5,749 bases of DNA from Psychrobacter sp. Lineage in GTDB: Bacteria > Pseudomonadota > Gammaproteobacteria > Pseudomonadales > Moraxellaceae. Position 1 is the first letter of the stretch, and each line of letters starts with the position of its first letter. The notes under the pieces are model-generated. The model ran no database searches. It saw only the letters and a program-made list of their open reading frames with translations, and was not told the origin of the DNA. The stretch is from positions 1 through 5,749 of the forward strand of contig JARIAA010000285.1 in the NCBI GenBank assembly GCA_029264635.1, written 5' to 3'. The translations under genes were made by a program, and so were the position numbers. Below, one piece after another: positions 5,640 through 5,749 of this stretch.

Positions 5640-5749
5640 CTATTTGTCAGTACGGCTATCTTCATCAATAAAAGGCGTGGCTTCATCATCAGTCAATTCT
5701 GCTGGCTTGTCTGCTGGCTGCGTGTCATGAAGATTTTTTTCGATTTGTT
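5640..5749 (-). CDS. C-terminal end of a further acidic hydrophilic protein (cluster member 4, 5' end outside window)
   Basis: The minus-strand frame entering at 5747 reads 35 codons to a TAG at 5642-5640. The visible end runs QIEKNLHDTQ, PADKPAELTD, DEATPFIDED and SRTDK. By count it has 10 Asp/Glu in its last 27 residues, no Cys or Trp, and a Pro/Ala/Asp-rich character like its downstream neighbours. A short TPF-[DI] motif is shared with the 172-residue protein (TPFDEGINED). It lies 61 bp before the 96-residue gene on the same strand. The evidence is composition, frame integrity to the edge and position. Other frames on this strand close quickly except the one rejected as an upstream extension of the 96-residue gene. 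Confidence 0.68.
   Translation of the reverse strand, partial: QIEKNLHDTQPADKPAELTDDEATPFIDEDSRTDK

Overview
The window looks like chromosomal DNA from a Psychrobacter-like member of the Moraxellaceae (Gammaproteobacteria). The reasons are the porin signal peptide, a stand-alone malate synthase G, a MiaE-type tRNA hydroxylase, moderately AT-rich coding DNA and very AT-rich spacers. The genus is inferred from protein resemblance only.

Layout, left to right. (1) 1-143, minus strand: the first 47 codons of an outer-membrane porin with a clear signal peptide. (2) 144-715: a gene-poor spacer holding the porin upstream region (tandem TTACAT-type motifs) and, at 525-561, the intrinsic terminator of glcB. 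(3) 716-2914, minus strand: glcB, complete malate synthase G with all expected active-site residues. (4) 2915-3538: an unusually long (624 bp), AT-rich divergent spacer with several palindromes, including an 8-bp inverted repeat at 3293-3319, and an extended -10 promoter candidate for the next gene. (5) 3539-4291, plus strand: miaE, a diiron tRNA hydroxylase with complete metal ligands. (6) 4335-4383: a strong bidirectional terminator. (7) 4441-5749, minus strand: four consecutive genes for short, acidic, very hydrophilic proteins without Cys or Trp (67 aa, 172 aa, 96 aa and the last 35 aa of a fourth that runs off the right edge). All three complete ones have an AAGGA-type ribosome binding site.

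How the genes relate. GlcB makes malate from glyoxylate and acetyl-CoA. MiaE hydroxylates ms2i6A37 of tRNA, and in Salmonella its loss was reported to block growth on C4-dicarboxylates including malate, so the divergent pairing is suggestive but unproven. The right-hand cluster ends at a shared terminator and reads as one operon of intrinsically disordered, hydrophilin-like proteins. A role in desiccation, osmotic, freezing or general stress protection is an inference by analogy. This cluster is the least explained part of the window. No RNA genes, insertion sequences, CRISPR arrays or integrase signatures were seen.
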